From: Plantactinospora endophytica
GTDB taxonomy: Bacteria > Actinomycetota > Actinomycetes > Mycobacteriales > Micromonosporaceae
Direction: 5' to 3'
DNA length: 64,000 bases
Assembly (NCBI RefSeq): GCF_016862915.1
Contig: NZ_BONW01000028.1
Location: 434,001-498,000 of the forward strand
Numbering within the stretch: the stretch's first letter is position 1; each line of letters begins with the position of its first letter. Positions 46,600 to 55,990 of the stretch are shown here, in pieces. The notes beneath the pieces were generated by a model. It did not search any database, was not told the DNA's origin, and was given only the letters and a program-made list of their open reading frames with translations. A program made the position numbers and the translations under genes.

Positions 46600-48345
46600 T
46601 CACCGGTCGGTGGTCGACCCGAGGTGGACGTTCCGGTCGTCCGCGTCGAGTATCAGGCTCGTCGGCCACCGGTCCCAGGTCCGACCCAGTCCACGGTGCT
46701 GCGGCGATCCCTCGTGGACGAAGTTGCGGATGCTGGCGATCATCAGATCCGACAACCTCAGCCGTCCGGGCCGGTTCTGCCGGCTGAAGGCGTACGAGAA
46801 GACGTTGCGGTCGAAGGTGCGGAACACGAAGGGCAGATCGATCGCGTGGACGGCGCCGTACACCTCGTCGAACGGGGCGGGCTGCTGATTCCAGTCGAAC
46901 CGGTAGTGGTAGAGCGATCGGTTCCCGCTGCTCGCCAACGCATCCAGCGAATTCCGGTTGATGCCCGTGAACACCGATTCGGTCAGTGCGGCGGCGGCGT
47001 CGTTCCAGCCGCCGGGCCGGTCGACCGGGAGGTATTCGTCGTTGAGCAGATCGGAGGTGGTCAGGGTGCCGGGACGCTCGGGATCGAACAGGTACTGCAT
47101 GGTGAACCGGTCGTAGTCGGTCGGCTTGTGCGCCCCGATCGCACTGCCGAAGAGTTTTCCTTCCTCGAGCGTGTTCCCGGCGAGTACGGGCACGTCGCGA
47201 CCGACCCCGGACGCGAGTACGCCGTACGGGTCCGACGGGATCACCGTGCCGTCGGCGATGACCGCCGGGGTCGCGTCGAGCTGGTGCTTGACGAGCACCC
47301 GTACCAGGTCGTCGGCGGGGAGGGAGCGGAGCAGCGCGATGTCGCTCAGATCCGGCGCGGGGTGCTCGCTTCGCACGGCCCGCAGGACGCGACCGGCGTA
47401 CGCCCGTGCGTCGGCCACACTTCGGGTGCTCAGGCCGCCGCTGAGCGGGATCGCCTTGTCGACCATTCCGCGTGCCAGTGGGGAGACGAGCAGGGACCAG
47501 ACGTTCACCGCGCCCGCCGACTGGCCCATGACGCTGATGTTGTCGGAGTCGCCGCCGAACTTCTCGGCGTTCCGGTCGACGAACCGGAGCGCCTCGACAA
47601 GGTCGAGGGTGCCGAAGTTGCCGGACGCCGACAGCGGGTCGCCGCCCCCCAGCCCTTCGGCGTCCAGCCAGCCGAAGACTCCCACCCGGTAGTTGGCGGT
47701 CACCACCACGGCCTGGGCGCGGTTGGCCAGTTCCCGCCCGTCGTACATCGGATCCGCCGAATAGCCGACGACATTGCTTCCGCCGTGGACGAAGAAGACG
47801 ACGGGCAGGTCCCGCCTCGACGTGGCCGGTCGGAAGACGTTCAGCGTCAGGCAGTCCTCTGCGCCGACGGGTTGCCGCAGGCCGTCGCGTACCGCCAGGT
47901 CGTAGAACGGCCCGTTCGGTGACGGGCTGAAGAAGCGCCCCGGCTGCGCGCATCCCGACCCGTAGCGCTGGGCGGGCCGGACACCCGTCCAGGGCCGGTG
48001 TGGTTTCGGTGGACGCCAGCGGAGATCGCCCACCGGCGGCTCGGCGTACGGGATCCCCAGCCACGAGTACGTCCCGTTCGACCGGCCCTCGTCCCGCCCG
48101 ACGATCGGTCCGAGCGTCGTCCGGACCAGGGTCCGGTCCTTTCCCGACCGCAGGATGTCAGCCCTCGACGACATGGTGTCGGCCGCCGGCCGTACGGGAT
48201 CGGCGGAGGCGTCGCCAGGCGGCGCGCTGGCCAGGAGCGCGGCCGTGAGGACGACGCCGAGGATCGGACGCCGCAGCGACGACGCGCTGCGACGACGCGC
48301 GGCCGGCTCGTGGACGGTGGCGGCTCCGGACGGCATTGCAGGCAT
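46600..48345 (-). CDS. secreted type-B carboxylesterase
   Basis: The 581-residue alpha/beta hydrolase has a signal-like N-terminus with a hydrophobic stretch at about 25-45. Family landmarks are EDCLTLNVFRP, FFVHGGSNVVG (oxyanion hole) and nucleophile Ser in VMGQSAGAVNVW. It hydrolyses carboxylic esters; next to a feruloyl-esterase-like gene it may help remove ester decorations from plant polymers. Start at ATG 48345 with GGAGG. The final His/Asp are expected in the C-terminal third (GAVHAIDLPFVF). Confidence 0.85.
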   Translation of the reverse strand: MPAMPSGAATVHEPAARRRSASSLRRPILGVVLTAALLASAPPGDASADPVRPAADTMSSRADILRSGKDRTLVRTTLGPIVGRDEGRSNGTYSWLGIPYAEPPVGDLRWRPPKPHRPWTGVRPAQRYGSGCAQPGRFFSPSPNGPFYDLAVRDGLRQPVGAEDCLTLNVFRPATSRRDLPVVFFVHGGSNVVGYSADPMYDGRELANRAQAVVVTANYRVGVFGWLDAEGLGGGDPLSASGNFGTLDLVEALRFVDRNAEKFGGDSDNISVMGQSAGAVNVWSLLVSPLARGMVDKAIPLSGGLSTRSVADARAYAGRVLRAVRSEHPAPDLSDIALLRSLPADDLVRVLVKHQLDATPAVIADGTVIPSDPYGVLASGVGRDVPVLAGNTLEEGKLFGSAIGAHKPTDYDRFTMQYLFDPERPGTLTTSDLLNDEYLPVDRPGGWNDAAAALTESVFTGINRNSLDALASSGNRSLYHYRFDWNQQPAPFDEVYGAVHAIDLPFVFRTFDRNVFSYAFSRQNRPGRLRLSDLMIASIRNFVHEGSPQHRGLGRTWDRWPTSLILDADDRNVHLGSTTDR

Positions 48346-48687
48346 CGGCCCGGCCTCCTCGATGTCGAGCGGAGCGCGGCGTCCAGCCTGGCACGCGGTG
48401 TCGCTGCCTCACGCCCTCGCTGCCACTGCGTGCCGCCACTGTGGCATGCGGTGCCGTGGCGGTGCAAGAGCCAGCCGCTCGGCCGGTCGCTCTGTCCTTC
48501 CTCGACGGAGCGCTCCTCCGACCGAGCGCTCCTTCGACCGAACGCTCCTTCGGCCGAACGCTCCTTCGACCGAACGCCCCTTCGGCCGAGCCCCTTGCGG
48601 GTGCCTGTGACGCATGGCACAGTGAGCGGCACTCAGTGCCGTCTGTGAGCGGACTGGCGGCACAGCGTGCGATCCAGGAGGTCCGCA
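48346..48687. other. divergent promoter region with 16-bp tandem repeats
   Basis: No gene is seen between the esterase and the tannase-like gene. The main feature is the tandem array at 48503-48596. Confidence 0.6.
48503..48596. repeat. six tandem 16-bp repeats (CGACCGAACGCTCCTT)
   Basis: Five full units and one 14-base unit, with 1-3 differences between units, are set head to tail at an exact 16-base period. Position between two divergent esterase genes suggests a binding array for a regulator, or a simple minisatellite. Confidence 0.8.
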
Positions 48688-50349
48688 ATGCGTAGAGTGC
48701 TGCGAGTTCGTGAAAGATCGAGGCGAGTCCTCGCCGGGCTGACGCTCGGCACCGCGCTGGTGAGCGCGACGGCGGTCCTCGGGCCCGGGCCCGCCACCGC
48801 CACGGTGGGCACGGTCCCGAACTGCGCCGGGCTGGCGGCGGAGAGGTTTCCGGCGTCGGCGATCAGCCTGCCGACCAGCGGCGGCCGGGTCGAGTCGGCA
48901 TCACCGGCGAACCAGGTCGTCGGTGCCGAGACCATCGAGTACTGCAACGTCCGCGCGGCGCTCTCTCCGGTCGACCCCTCCGCGCCGGAGATCAAACTGC
49001 AGGTCGGCATGCCTGTCGACTGGAACCGCGACACGATGATGTTCGGCGGCGGCGGATACAACGGAACGATCCCGAACATCGCCCAGAACGTGCCGTTCGG
49101 CCGTCCCGACCGACCGACGCCGCTGGCCCGGGGATACGTGACGTACGCCAGCGACTCCGGCCACCAGGCAGGCCCCGCCGGGTCCCTGGACGGGTCCTTC
49201 GGCGCCAACGACGAGGCACTTCGGAACTTCGCCGCCGGCGATGCGCTGAAGAAGACCCACGACGTGGCGATGTACCTCGTCCGGCGTGGCTACGGTACGA
49301 GGCCGGGCCGGACGTACTTCGCGGGCGGCTCGACGGGCGGCCGCGAGGCTCTCGTCGTCGCGCAACGGTGGCCGGACGCCTTCGACGGGGTCATCTCCGC
49401 CTACCCCGCCTGGAACAACACGGCCGAGGTCCTCTACCTGGGACACCTCGCCCGGATGATGGCCCGACCCGGCGCGTTTCCGGGGACCGACAAGCAGGGC
49501 CTGCTCTACGACAGCGTGATGGCGGCCTGCGACGGGCGGGACGGTCTCCAGGACAGGATCGTCTCGAACCTCGACGGCTGCGACTTCGACCCCCGCGTGC
49601 TGCGCTGCCCCCGAGGTGTCGACACCGGGCCGACCTGCCTCTCCGATCCGCAGATCACGTCGGTGGTCGCCGCGTCCACGCCGTTCGGCTGGCCGTACCG
49701 GCTCGCCAGTGGCGAGCGGTACTACCCTGGCTTCCCCTTCCTGTCCGGCGCCGACATGAGGACGCCGATCCTCGGCTTCGGCACCTCCGCGCCCGCCAAC
49801 CCCATGCCGGTGACGAGCGGGTACGGCGCCCAGTACTGGGACCAGTGGGTGAAGTACTTCCTGACCAGGGACCCGGGCCACAACTCCCTGGACGTCGACC
49901 CCCGGCGACCGGGGAAGTGGCTGCCCCGGATCAGCCACCTCTCCAGCATCCAGGATCGCAACGACGCGGATCTGCGTCCCTTCGCGCGGTCCGGCGGACG
50001 ACTGCTGCTGTTGCACGGCGCTGCGGACGAACTGGTCTCGCACCGCTCGACCAACGACTACTACCAGCGGGTGCGCGACACGGTGGGTCCCGGGAGGACG
50101 GTGGAGTTCCTGCGGTACTACCTGGTGCCGGGCGCGAACCACGCCAACTTCGGTGCCCCCGCGTTCGCCGCCACCTGGGACTCGCTCTCCGCCCTCGAAG
50201 ACTGGGTCGAGGAGGGACGGCCGCCGGTGGAGCCGTCGGTGCTGGACAGCAGGAACGGCAGAACCCGCCCGCTCTGCGAGTACCCGCGCTGGCCGAAGTA
50301 CCGCTCCGGTGATCCCGACAGCGCCCAGAGCTTCGAGTGTGCGCGTTGA
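48688..50349 (+). CDS. tannase/feruloyl-esterase family enzyme, secreted
   Basis: The 553-residue protein has a signal peptide (LAGLTLGTALVSATAVL...TATV). The family pattern is FAGGSTGGREALV with nucleophile Ser and LLLLHGAADELVSHRSTNDYY (Asp). The C-terminal His is in PGANHANFG. Multiple cysteines match the lid and CS-D-HC disulfide arrangement (EYCNVR, CDGRDGLQDRIVSNLDGCDFDP). It would release ferulic or gallic acid from plant esters. ATG 48688 follows AGGAGGT. The downstream Liv-type genes may import the freed aromatics. Confidence 0.9.
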   Translation: MRRVLRVRERSRRVLAGLTLGTALVSATAVLGPGPATATVGTVPNCAGLAAERFPASAISLPTSGGRVESASPANQVVGAETIEYCNVRAALSPVDPSAPEIKLQVGMPVDWNRDTMMFGGGGYNGTIPNIAQNVPFGRPDRPTPLARGYVTYASDSGHQAGPAGSLDGSFGANDEALRNFAAGDALKKTHDVAMYLVRRGYGTRPGRTYFAGGSTGGREALVVAQRWPDAFDGVISAYPAWNNTAEVLYLGHLARMMARPGAFPGTDKQGLLYDSVMAACDGRDGLQDRIVSNLDGCDFDPRVLRCPRGVDTGPTCLSDPQITSVVAASTPFGWPYRLASGERYYPGFPFLSGADMRTPILGFGTSAPANPMPVTSGYGAQYWDQWVKYFLTRDPGHNSLDVDPRRPGKWLPRISHLSSIQDRNDADLRPFARSGGRLLLLHGAADELVSHRSTNDYYQRVRDTVGPGRTVEFLRYYLVPGANHANFGAPAFAATWDSLSALEDWVEEGRPPVEPSVLDSRNGRTRPLCEYPRWPKYRSGDPDSAQSFECAR

Positions 50350-50373
50350 CGTCGGCCGACCAGGAGGAGAGAC

Positions 50374-50442
50374 ATGCCAGCGACGCTGCTCGCCCTGCGG
50401 AGCGCGGCGGCGCCGACGACGGGCCGGACGGCGGCGCCGTGA
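50374..50442 (+). CDS. 22-codon leader frame coupled to livG
   Basis: The AGGAGGAG site precedes ATG 50374. The frame MPATLLALRSAAAPTTGRTA... ends at TGA 50440-50442, overlapping the livG GTG (50439) as GTGA. It has a better ribosome site than livG itself, so translation coupling or attenuation is possible. It has no recognised domain, and an out-of-frame remnant of an extended livG start is the alternative. Confidence 0.4.
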   Translation: MPATLLALRSAAAPTTGRTAAP

Positions 50443-51203
50443 CGGCGGGCGGTCGGGTGGCGGTGCGGACGCGGGCCCTGACCAAGGTGTTCCGGGGCTT
50501 CCGCGCGGTCGACTCGGTGGACCTTGAGGTCCGGGAGGGCACCGTGCACGCGCTGGTGGGTCCCAACGGCGCGGGGAAGACCACGTTGTTCAACCTGCTG
50601 ACCGGTTTCGTCACCCCGACCTCCGGGACGATCACCGTGTTCGACGAGGACGTCACCGGTCAGCAGCCCGAGCAGGTCGCGCGGCGCGGCGTGGCCAGGT
50701 CGTTCCAGATCACCAGCCTCTTCGAGACCCTGACCAGCCGCGAGCACGTGGAACTCGCGCTCCAGGGGCTGACCAGCCAGGGGTTCCGGTTCTGGCGGTC
50801 GGAGAAGCTGCTCGGCAGGCACCGCGCCCGGGTGGACGAACTGCTCGGCCAGGTGGGGCTGACGCCGCTGGCGGAGAAGCCGGTCGGACTGCTCGCCTAC
50901 GGGCAGAAGCGTGCGCTGGAGATGGCACTGGTGCTGGCGCTGGACCCCCGCGTGATGCTCCTCGACGAGCCGACGGCCGGGATGGGGATCGAGGACGTCG
51001 ACCGCACCATCGAGCTGGTCCGGCGCATCGCGGCCGGCCGTACCGTGGTGTTCGTCGACCACAACATGCACGTGGTCGGCAGCCTGGCCGACCGGGTGAC
51101 GGTGCTACAGCAGGGCAGGGTCCTGGCCGAGGGCGCCTACGACGAGGTCCGCAACGACGAACGGGTGATCACCGCCTACCTGGGCGAGGCCGACCATGCT
51201 TGA
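50439..51203 (+). CDS. livG: branched-chain-type ABC transporter ATPase LivG
   Basis: The 254-residue ATPase has Walker A GPNGAGKTT, NLLTGFVTPTSG, signature LAYGQKRALEMAL and Walker B VMLLDEPTAGM. It belongs to the Liv/HAAT importer whose other parts follow. GTG 50439 is preferred because the longer upstream frame is not protein-like. LivF starts 8 bases before its stop. Confidence 0.9.
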   Translation: MTAGGRVAVRTRALTKVFRGFRAVDSVDLEVREGTVHALVGPNGAGKTTLFNLLTGFVTPTSGTITVFDEDVTGQQPEQVARRGVARSFQITSLFETLTSREHVELALQGLTSQGFRFWRSEKLLGRHRARVDELLGQVGLTPLAEKPVGLLAYGQKRALEMALVLALDPRVMLLDEPTAGMGIEDVDRTIELVRRIAAGRTVVFVDHNMHVVGSLADRVTVLQQGRVLAEGAYDEVRNDERVITAYLGEADHA

Positions 51204-51888
51204 AGTCACCGGCCTGCGGGCCTGGTACGGCGAGGCGCAGGCGCTGCACGGGGTGGACGTACGCGTGGCGGAGGGCGAGGTCGTCACCCTGGTCGGACGC
51301 AACGGCGCCGGCAAGACCACCCTGGTGCGGTGCCTGATCGGTCTGCACCGGCAGGCCGGCGGCACCGTCTCCTTCCTCGGCCGCGACGTCAGCCGGTTGC
51401 CGGCGCACCAGCGGGCGCGGGCCGGCATGGGATGGGTCCAGGACGACCGGGGCATCTACGCCAGCCTCACCGTCGAGGAGAACCTGCTCCTTCCGCCGAA
51501 GGTCTCCGACCGGGCCTGGACGCTGGAGCGGATCTACGAGGCGTTCCCGGTACTCGCCGAGCGCCGCAAGGCGTCGGGCAGCACGCTGTCGGGTGGGGAG
51601 CAGCAGATGCTCGCCATCGCCAGGGCGCTCGGGACCGGTGCCCGGCTGCTGCTGATGGACGAGCCCTCCGAGGGCCTGGCCCCGGTGGTGGTGGCCCGGA
51701 TCGGCGCGATCATCCGCGAGATCAAGGCCACCGGCGTCGGCGTGCTGCTCATCGAGCAGAACGTCAAGTTCGCCGCCACCGTGGCCGACCGGCACTACCT
51801 GCTCAGCCAGGGCCGCATCGTCGAGACCCTCGACAACGCCGACCTGCGGCGGCGCGAGGGCGAACTCCTCAAACACCTCGGCATCTGA
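51196..51888 (+). CDS. livF: branched-chain-type ABC transporter ATPase LivF
   Basis: The 230-residue ATPase has Walker A GRNGAGKTT, signature LSGGEQQMLAIARAL and Walker B LLLMDEPSEGLAPVV. The MGWVQDDRGIYASLTVEENLLLP stretch is typical of LivF. It pairs with LivG on the LivHM channel. Confidence 0.93.
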   Translation: MLEVTGLRAWYGEAQALHGVDVRVAEGEVVTLVGRNGAGKTTLVRCLIGLHRQAGGTVSFLGRDVSRLPAHQRARAGMGWVQDDRGIYASLTVEENLLLPPKVSDRAWTLERIYEAFPVLAERRKASGSTLSGGEQQMLAIARALGTGARLLLMDEPSEGLAPVVVARIGAIIREIKATGVGVLLIEQNVKFAATVADRHYLLSQGRIVETLDNADLRRREGELLKHLGI

Positions 51889-51937
51889 CCGCTCGATCAG
51901 ACGACGCGACACACCGACGGACATCAGGAGAGCCACC

Positions 51938-53182
51938 ATGAGAAGCAAGCGAATTGGGGCCGGTGCCTCGGCCATGACGGCCGTACTGCTCCTCGGCGCC
52001 TGTGGCGGCGGCGGACCCGGGGGATCGGACGGCGACTTCACGGAGGGCAAGCTGGTGCTGGCGGTGCTCAACGACCAGTCCGGCATCTACAAGGACGCGT
52101 CCGGACCCAACTCCGTGAAAGCGGTCCGGATGGCCGTGGCCGACTACCAGAAGAAGTACGGCGACAGGGCCGTCGTCGACGAGATCGAGGTGACGTCGAC
52201 CGACCACCAGAACAAGCCGGACATCGCCAACAGCAAGGCTTCGGAGCTGTACGAGCGCGGGGGAGCGGACGTCATCCTCGACGTGCCGACCTCGTCCGCC
52301 GCCCTGGCCGTCGCCAACCAGGCGAAGAAGCACAAGCGGGTGTTCCTCGACGTGAGCGCGGCGACCACCGAACTGACCGGCGGCCAGTGCAACAAGTACA
52401 CCTTCCAGTGGGCGTACAACACCTACATGCTCGCCAACGGCACGGGTACGACGGTCACCGAGAACGGCGGCAAGAACTGGCAGATCATCTATCCCGACTA
52501 CGAGTTCGGCCAGAACATGACCAGGTCCTTCACGGAGGCGATCAAGAAGGCCGGTGGCACGGTGCAGGGCACCATCCCGACGCCGTTCCCGAACGACAAC
52601 TTCGCGACCTTCCTCACCAAGGCCGGCAGCACCAACCCCGACGTGATCGGAACGATGCAGGCGGGCGGCGACCTGATCAACGTGGTCAAGCAGTTCAACG
52701 AGTCGGGCCTGAAGGAGAAGGGCATCGACCTGGCCGTCGGACTGATGCTCATCACCGACATCCACTCGTTGGGCGTGGACCAGTTCGCCGGCACGATGTT
52801 CACCGACGCCTGGTACTGGAACATGGACGCCGAGTCGCGCGCCTGGGCGGACCGGTTCCGGGACGAGACCGGCACCCGCCCGACCTTCGAACACGCCGGC
52901 AACTATTCCGCCGCGCTGCAATACCTGGAGGCGGTCCAGGAGGCCGGCACCGACGACGCCGACGCGGTCGTCGGCAAGCTCGAGGGCAAGAAGATCAACG
53001 ACGTGTTCCTGCGCAACGGCGAGATCCGCGCCAAGGACCACCTCGTCGTCCACGACGCGTACCTCGCCCGGGTCAAGAAGCCGTCGGAGGTGAAGGAGGA
53101 CTGGGACTACGAGGAGATCGTGACCACGATTCCCGCGGCGAAGGCGTTCCCTCCCGCCGAAGCGTCCAACTGCTCCCTGTGA
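51938..53182 (+). CDS. livK: Liv-type substrate-binding lipoprotein
   Basis: The 414-residue type-I binding protein has lipobox LGAC at residues 19-22 and features LVLAVLNDQSGIYKD and NWQIIYPDYEFGQNMTRSF. Substrates of this family include branched amino acids, amides and aromatic acids. Beside a tannase/feruloyl-esterase-like gene, aromatic acids are a reasonable guess. Confidence 0.88.
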   Translation: MRSKRIGAGASAMTAVLLLGACGGGGPGGSDGDFTEGKLVLAVLNDQSGIYKDASGPNSVKAVRMAVADYQKKYGDRAVVDEIEVTSTDHQNKPDIANSKASELYERGGADVILDVPTSSAALAVANQAKKHKRVFLDVSAATTELTGGQCNKYTFQWAYNTYMLANGTGTTVTENGGKNWQIIYPDYEFGQNMTRSFTEAIKKAGGTVQGTIPTPFPNDNFATFLTKAGSTNPDVIGTMQAGGDLINVVKQFNESGLKEKGIDLAVGLMLITDIHSLGVDQFAGTMFTDAWYWNMDAESRAWADRFRDETGTRPTFEHAGNYSAALQYLEAVQEAGTDDADAVVGKLEGKKINDVFLRNGEIRAKDHLVVHDAYLARVKKPSEVKEDWDYEEIVTTIPAAKAFPPAEASNCSL

Positions 53183-53251
53183 GCGGGTGATCCGGCTTCG
53201 TGAGCCCTGGGCGTCTCCGGGCGCCCAGGGTCGGCACCGGGAAGGAAACTC

Positions 53252-54124
53252 ATGAACGCAGTGCTGCAGTACGCCGTACAGGGCCTGGCGGCCGGCAGCT
53301 TCTACGCGCTGGCCGCCCTGGGGCTCGCGATCATCTTCGGGGTCCTGGGCGTGGTGAACTTCGCCCACGGCGCGTTCTACATGCTCGGCGCGGTCACCGC
53401 CGCCGTCCTGCTCGACACCCTGGCGCTTCCGCTGTGGTGGTCGCTGCTGGTGGTGCCGGTGCTGATGTTCGGCTTCGGCGTCGTGGTGGAGCGGCTGCTG
53501 GTGCAGTGGCTGCTCCGGCTCGACCCGCTCTACAACTTCCTGCTCACCTTCGGCCTCACCCTGGTCCTCGTCGAGTTGGTCAAGCAGCGGTACGGCGTCT
53601 CCGGGCTGCCGTACAAGCTTCCGGGTGCGCTCTCCGGACGCGTCGACCTGGCCGGTGTCGTGCTGCCGCGCTACCAGCTGTTCGTCTTCCTCTTCTCCGT
53701 GGCGATCTGCGTGCTCGTCTGGGTGGTGATGACGCGGACCAGGGTCGGCATGATCGTCCGGGCGTCGACCGAGAAGCCCGAACTCGCCCGCGCCCTGGGC
53801 ATCAACGTGGGCCGCTGGGTGACTCCGGTCTTCGGCTTCGGCGTCGCGCTCGCCGGCCTGGCCGGGGTGCTCGCCGCACCGTTCCGGGCGATCACGGCCG
53901 ACATGGGCAACAACTTCGCGATCATCCTGTTCGCGGTGGTGGTCATCGGGGGGCTCGGCTCGATCGTCGGCGCCGTGGTCGCGGGTTTCCTGGTCGGCCT
54001 GGTGGAGGCGTTCGGGCAGGCGTACGCCCCGACGTTCGCGCAGATCCTGATCTTCGTACTGATGGCCCTGATCATCCTGGTCCGTCCCGCCGGGTTGTTC
54101 GGACGCAAGGAGGCGACAGCATGA
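53252..54124 (+). CDS. livH: Liv-type permease LivH
   Basis: The 290-residue permease has about eight helices and LivH motifs NFAHGAFYMLGAV and RALGINVGRWVTPVFGFGVALAGLAGVLAAP. Stop overlaps the LivM start (ATGA). Confidence 0.92.
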   Translation: MNAVLQYAVQGLAAGSFYALAALGLAIIFGVLGVVNFAHGAFYMLGAVTAAVLLDTLALPLWWSLLVVPVLMFGFGVVVERLLVQWLLRLDPLYNFLLTFGLTLVLVELVKQRYGVSGLPYKLPGALSGRVDLAGVVLPRYQLFVFLFSVAICVLVWVVMTRTRVGMIVRASTEKPELARALGINVGRWVTPVFGFGVALAGLAGVLAAPFRAITADMGNNFAIILFAVVVIGGLGSIVGAVVAGFLVGLVEAFGQAYAPTFAQILIFVLMALIILVRPAGLFGRKEATA

Positions 54125-55173
54125 CCCGGTCGGTGGTTGACGAGGCACCGGTCACCGAGGCGCCCGCCCCGGTCGCCGGAAGCGACCCGAGGCTGCGCTG
54201 GGTGCTGCTCTCCGCCGGCCTGGTGGCGGCGCTGGCGCTGCCCTGGTTCGTCTATCCGCCGGTGGCGATGGACATCGTGGCGATGGCGCTGTTCGCGATC
54301 GCCCTGGACATCCTGCTCGGCTACACGGGCCTGCTCTCCTTCGGACACGCGGCGTTCTGGGGCAGCTCGGCGTACGTGACGGGGCTGATCGCGACGCACT
54401 ACGGCGTACCGTTTCCGCTGGCCGTCGTCGGCGGCGCGGTGTTCGCGATGATCCTCGCCCTTCCGGTCGGATATCCGTCGGTACGCCGGTCCGGAATCTA
54501 CTTCGCGATGGTGACCCTCGCCTTCGCGCAGATGGTCTACTTCATCGGTTACCAGTGGAGCGACCTGACGGGCGGCGAGAACGGGCTCCAGGGCGTGCCC
54601 CGGACGTTCTTCGGCATCGAGCTGGTGGAGACCGAGTCGTTCTATTTCTACTACGCGGCACTGCCGATCCTGCTGTTCGGCATGTGGGCGGCCTGGCGGA
54701 TCGTGCACTCGCCGTTCGGGCGCGTCCTCGTGTCGATCCGGGACAACACCCAGCGGGCCCGGGCACTCGGCTACGAGGTGGACAAATACAAGATCATCGC
54801 CTTCGTGCTCTCGGCCGGACTGACCGGCCTGGCCGGCGGCGTGTTCGCCATCAACCACGGTTTCGTCGCGCTGACCGAACTGCACTGGAGCACCTCGGGC
54901 GAGGTCGTGCTGATGACGGTACTGGGCGGAATCGGCACGCTCTGGGGCGGTATCCTGGGCGCCTTCCTGGCCGTGATGCTCGCCGACTACCTCGCCTCGT
55001 CCGGCTTCGACGGCATCGACCTGGTCACCGGCTCGGTCTTCGTCCTCGTGGTGCTGCTGTTCCGCCGGGGGATCTGGGGTACCGTTCGTCACCAATGGCT
55101 GGCCTGGCAGCAGCGCCGTACGTCGTCGCGGCGCACGTCGGCCGGTGCCGACCCGGCGGAGCGCGGGCCGTGA
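54121..55173 (+). CDS. livM: Liv-type permease LivM
   Basis: The 350-residue permease has GYTGLLSFGHAAFWGSSAYVTG, IRDNTQRARALGYEVDKYKI and GGIGTLWGGILGAFLAVML. ATG 54121 gives a 4-base overlap with livH. It completes a five-gene importer. Confidence 0.92.
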   Translation: MTRSVVDEAPVTEAPAPVAGSDPRLRWVLLSAGLVAALALPWFVYPPVAMDIVAMALFAIALDILLGYTGLLSFGHAAFWGSSAYVTGLIATHYGVPFPLAVVGGAVFAMILALPVGYPSVRRSGIYFAMVTLAFAQMVYFIGYQWSDLTGGENGLQGVPRTFFGIELVETESFYFYYAALPILLFGMWAAWRIVHSPFGRVLVSIRDNTQRARALGYEVDKYKIIAFVLSAGLTGLAGGVFAINHGFVALTELHWSTSGEVVLMTVLGGIGTLWGGILGAFLAVMLADYLASSGFDGIDLVTGSVFVLVVLLFRRGIWGTVRHQWLAWQQRRTSSRRTSAGADPAERGP

Positions 55174-55273
55174 GCCGCTGCGGGGGCAGCGCGGGGTCAC
55201 CGAGTTCGACAAACCTTACGATTTGCGGGAACCGAGCTTCGCGCCACATCACACCAGGAGAGGGCACCTGTCG

Positions 55274-55954
55274 GTGACTTCGCGGAAAATACTCGAGACC
55301 AAGTACCGGATCTCGGAAACGGCGATGGCCTTGTTCCTGAAGGAGGGGTACGCGAACGTCACCGTCGAGGCCGTCGCGGAGGCATCGAGCGTGTCCCGCC
55401 GTACCGTCTTCCGACACTTCGAGAGCAAGGACGAACTCGCGTTCCCGGATCACACCGAACGGCTGAGACTGGTCGAGCGGTGCCTCGTCGAATCCGCACC
55501 CGACACGGATCCGGTGGACGCGGTCATCGCGGCCACCGAGGAGTCACTGCGCGACTTCCTCAGTCGGCCCGAACTCGTCCTCCGGCGCTACAAACTGACC
55601 CGCGTCGTGCCCGAGTTACGCAAGCGCGAGGTCATCGAACACGAGCGGTACGTCGCGCTCACCCGTGCCTTTCTGCGGGACAACCTGCCACCCGACGCGC
55701 CGCCCTTCCAGGCGACCGCCCTCGCGGCCCTCATCGACGCGATCCACCGCTCCGCGCTCGGCAACTGGGTACGCGGCGGCGGCACGACCGACGCCGTCGC
55801 CGAGCTGGAGGCCGGCATGGAATGGGTTCGCCGCCTGATGGTCCACCAGTCGACCTTCGCCACCTCTCCACTGCTCCTCGCGTTGCTCCCTGACACGCCG
55901 CAGACCCGCCGAGTCCTGACCTCGCTGCGAGACGCGGCGGAGGAGTTGCGCTAG
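55274..55954 (+). CDS. TetR-family regulator
   Basis: The 226-residue protein has an N-terminal helix-turn-helix (VTVEAVAEASSVSRRTVFRHFESKDEL) and a variable ligand domain. GTG 55274 follows AGGAGAGGG. It lies between livM and an SDR gene and may control the importer or the SDR. Confidence 0.85.
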   Translation: MTSRKILETKYRISETAMALFLKEGYANVTVEAVAEASSVSRRTVFRHFESKDELAFPDHTERLRLVERCLVESAPDTDPVDAVIAATEESLRDFLSRPELVLRRYKLTRVVPELRKREVIEHERYVALTRAFLRDNLPPDAPPFQATALAALIDAIHRSALGNWVRGGGTTDAVAELEAGMEWVRRLMVHQSTFATSPLLLALLPDTPQTRRVLTSLRDAAEELR

Positions 55955-55990
55955 CCATGGCGGGTACGAACACGACGCAAGGAGCAGGAG

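Noticed and set aside
48503-48596. CRISPR array at the tandem repeats
   Set aside because: Units are contiguous 16-mers with no spacers and no cas genes nearby.
53200-55173. 657-codon frame that would fuse an Arg-rich protein to LivM
   Set aside because: The first 300 codons are a shifted reading of livH; livM starts at 54121 by ATGA overlap.
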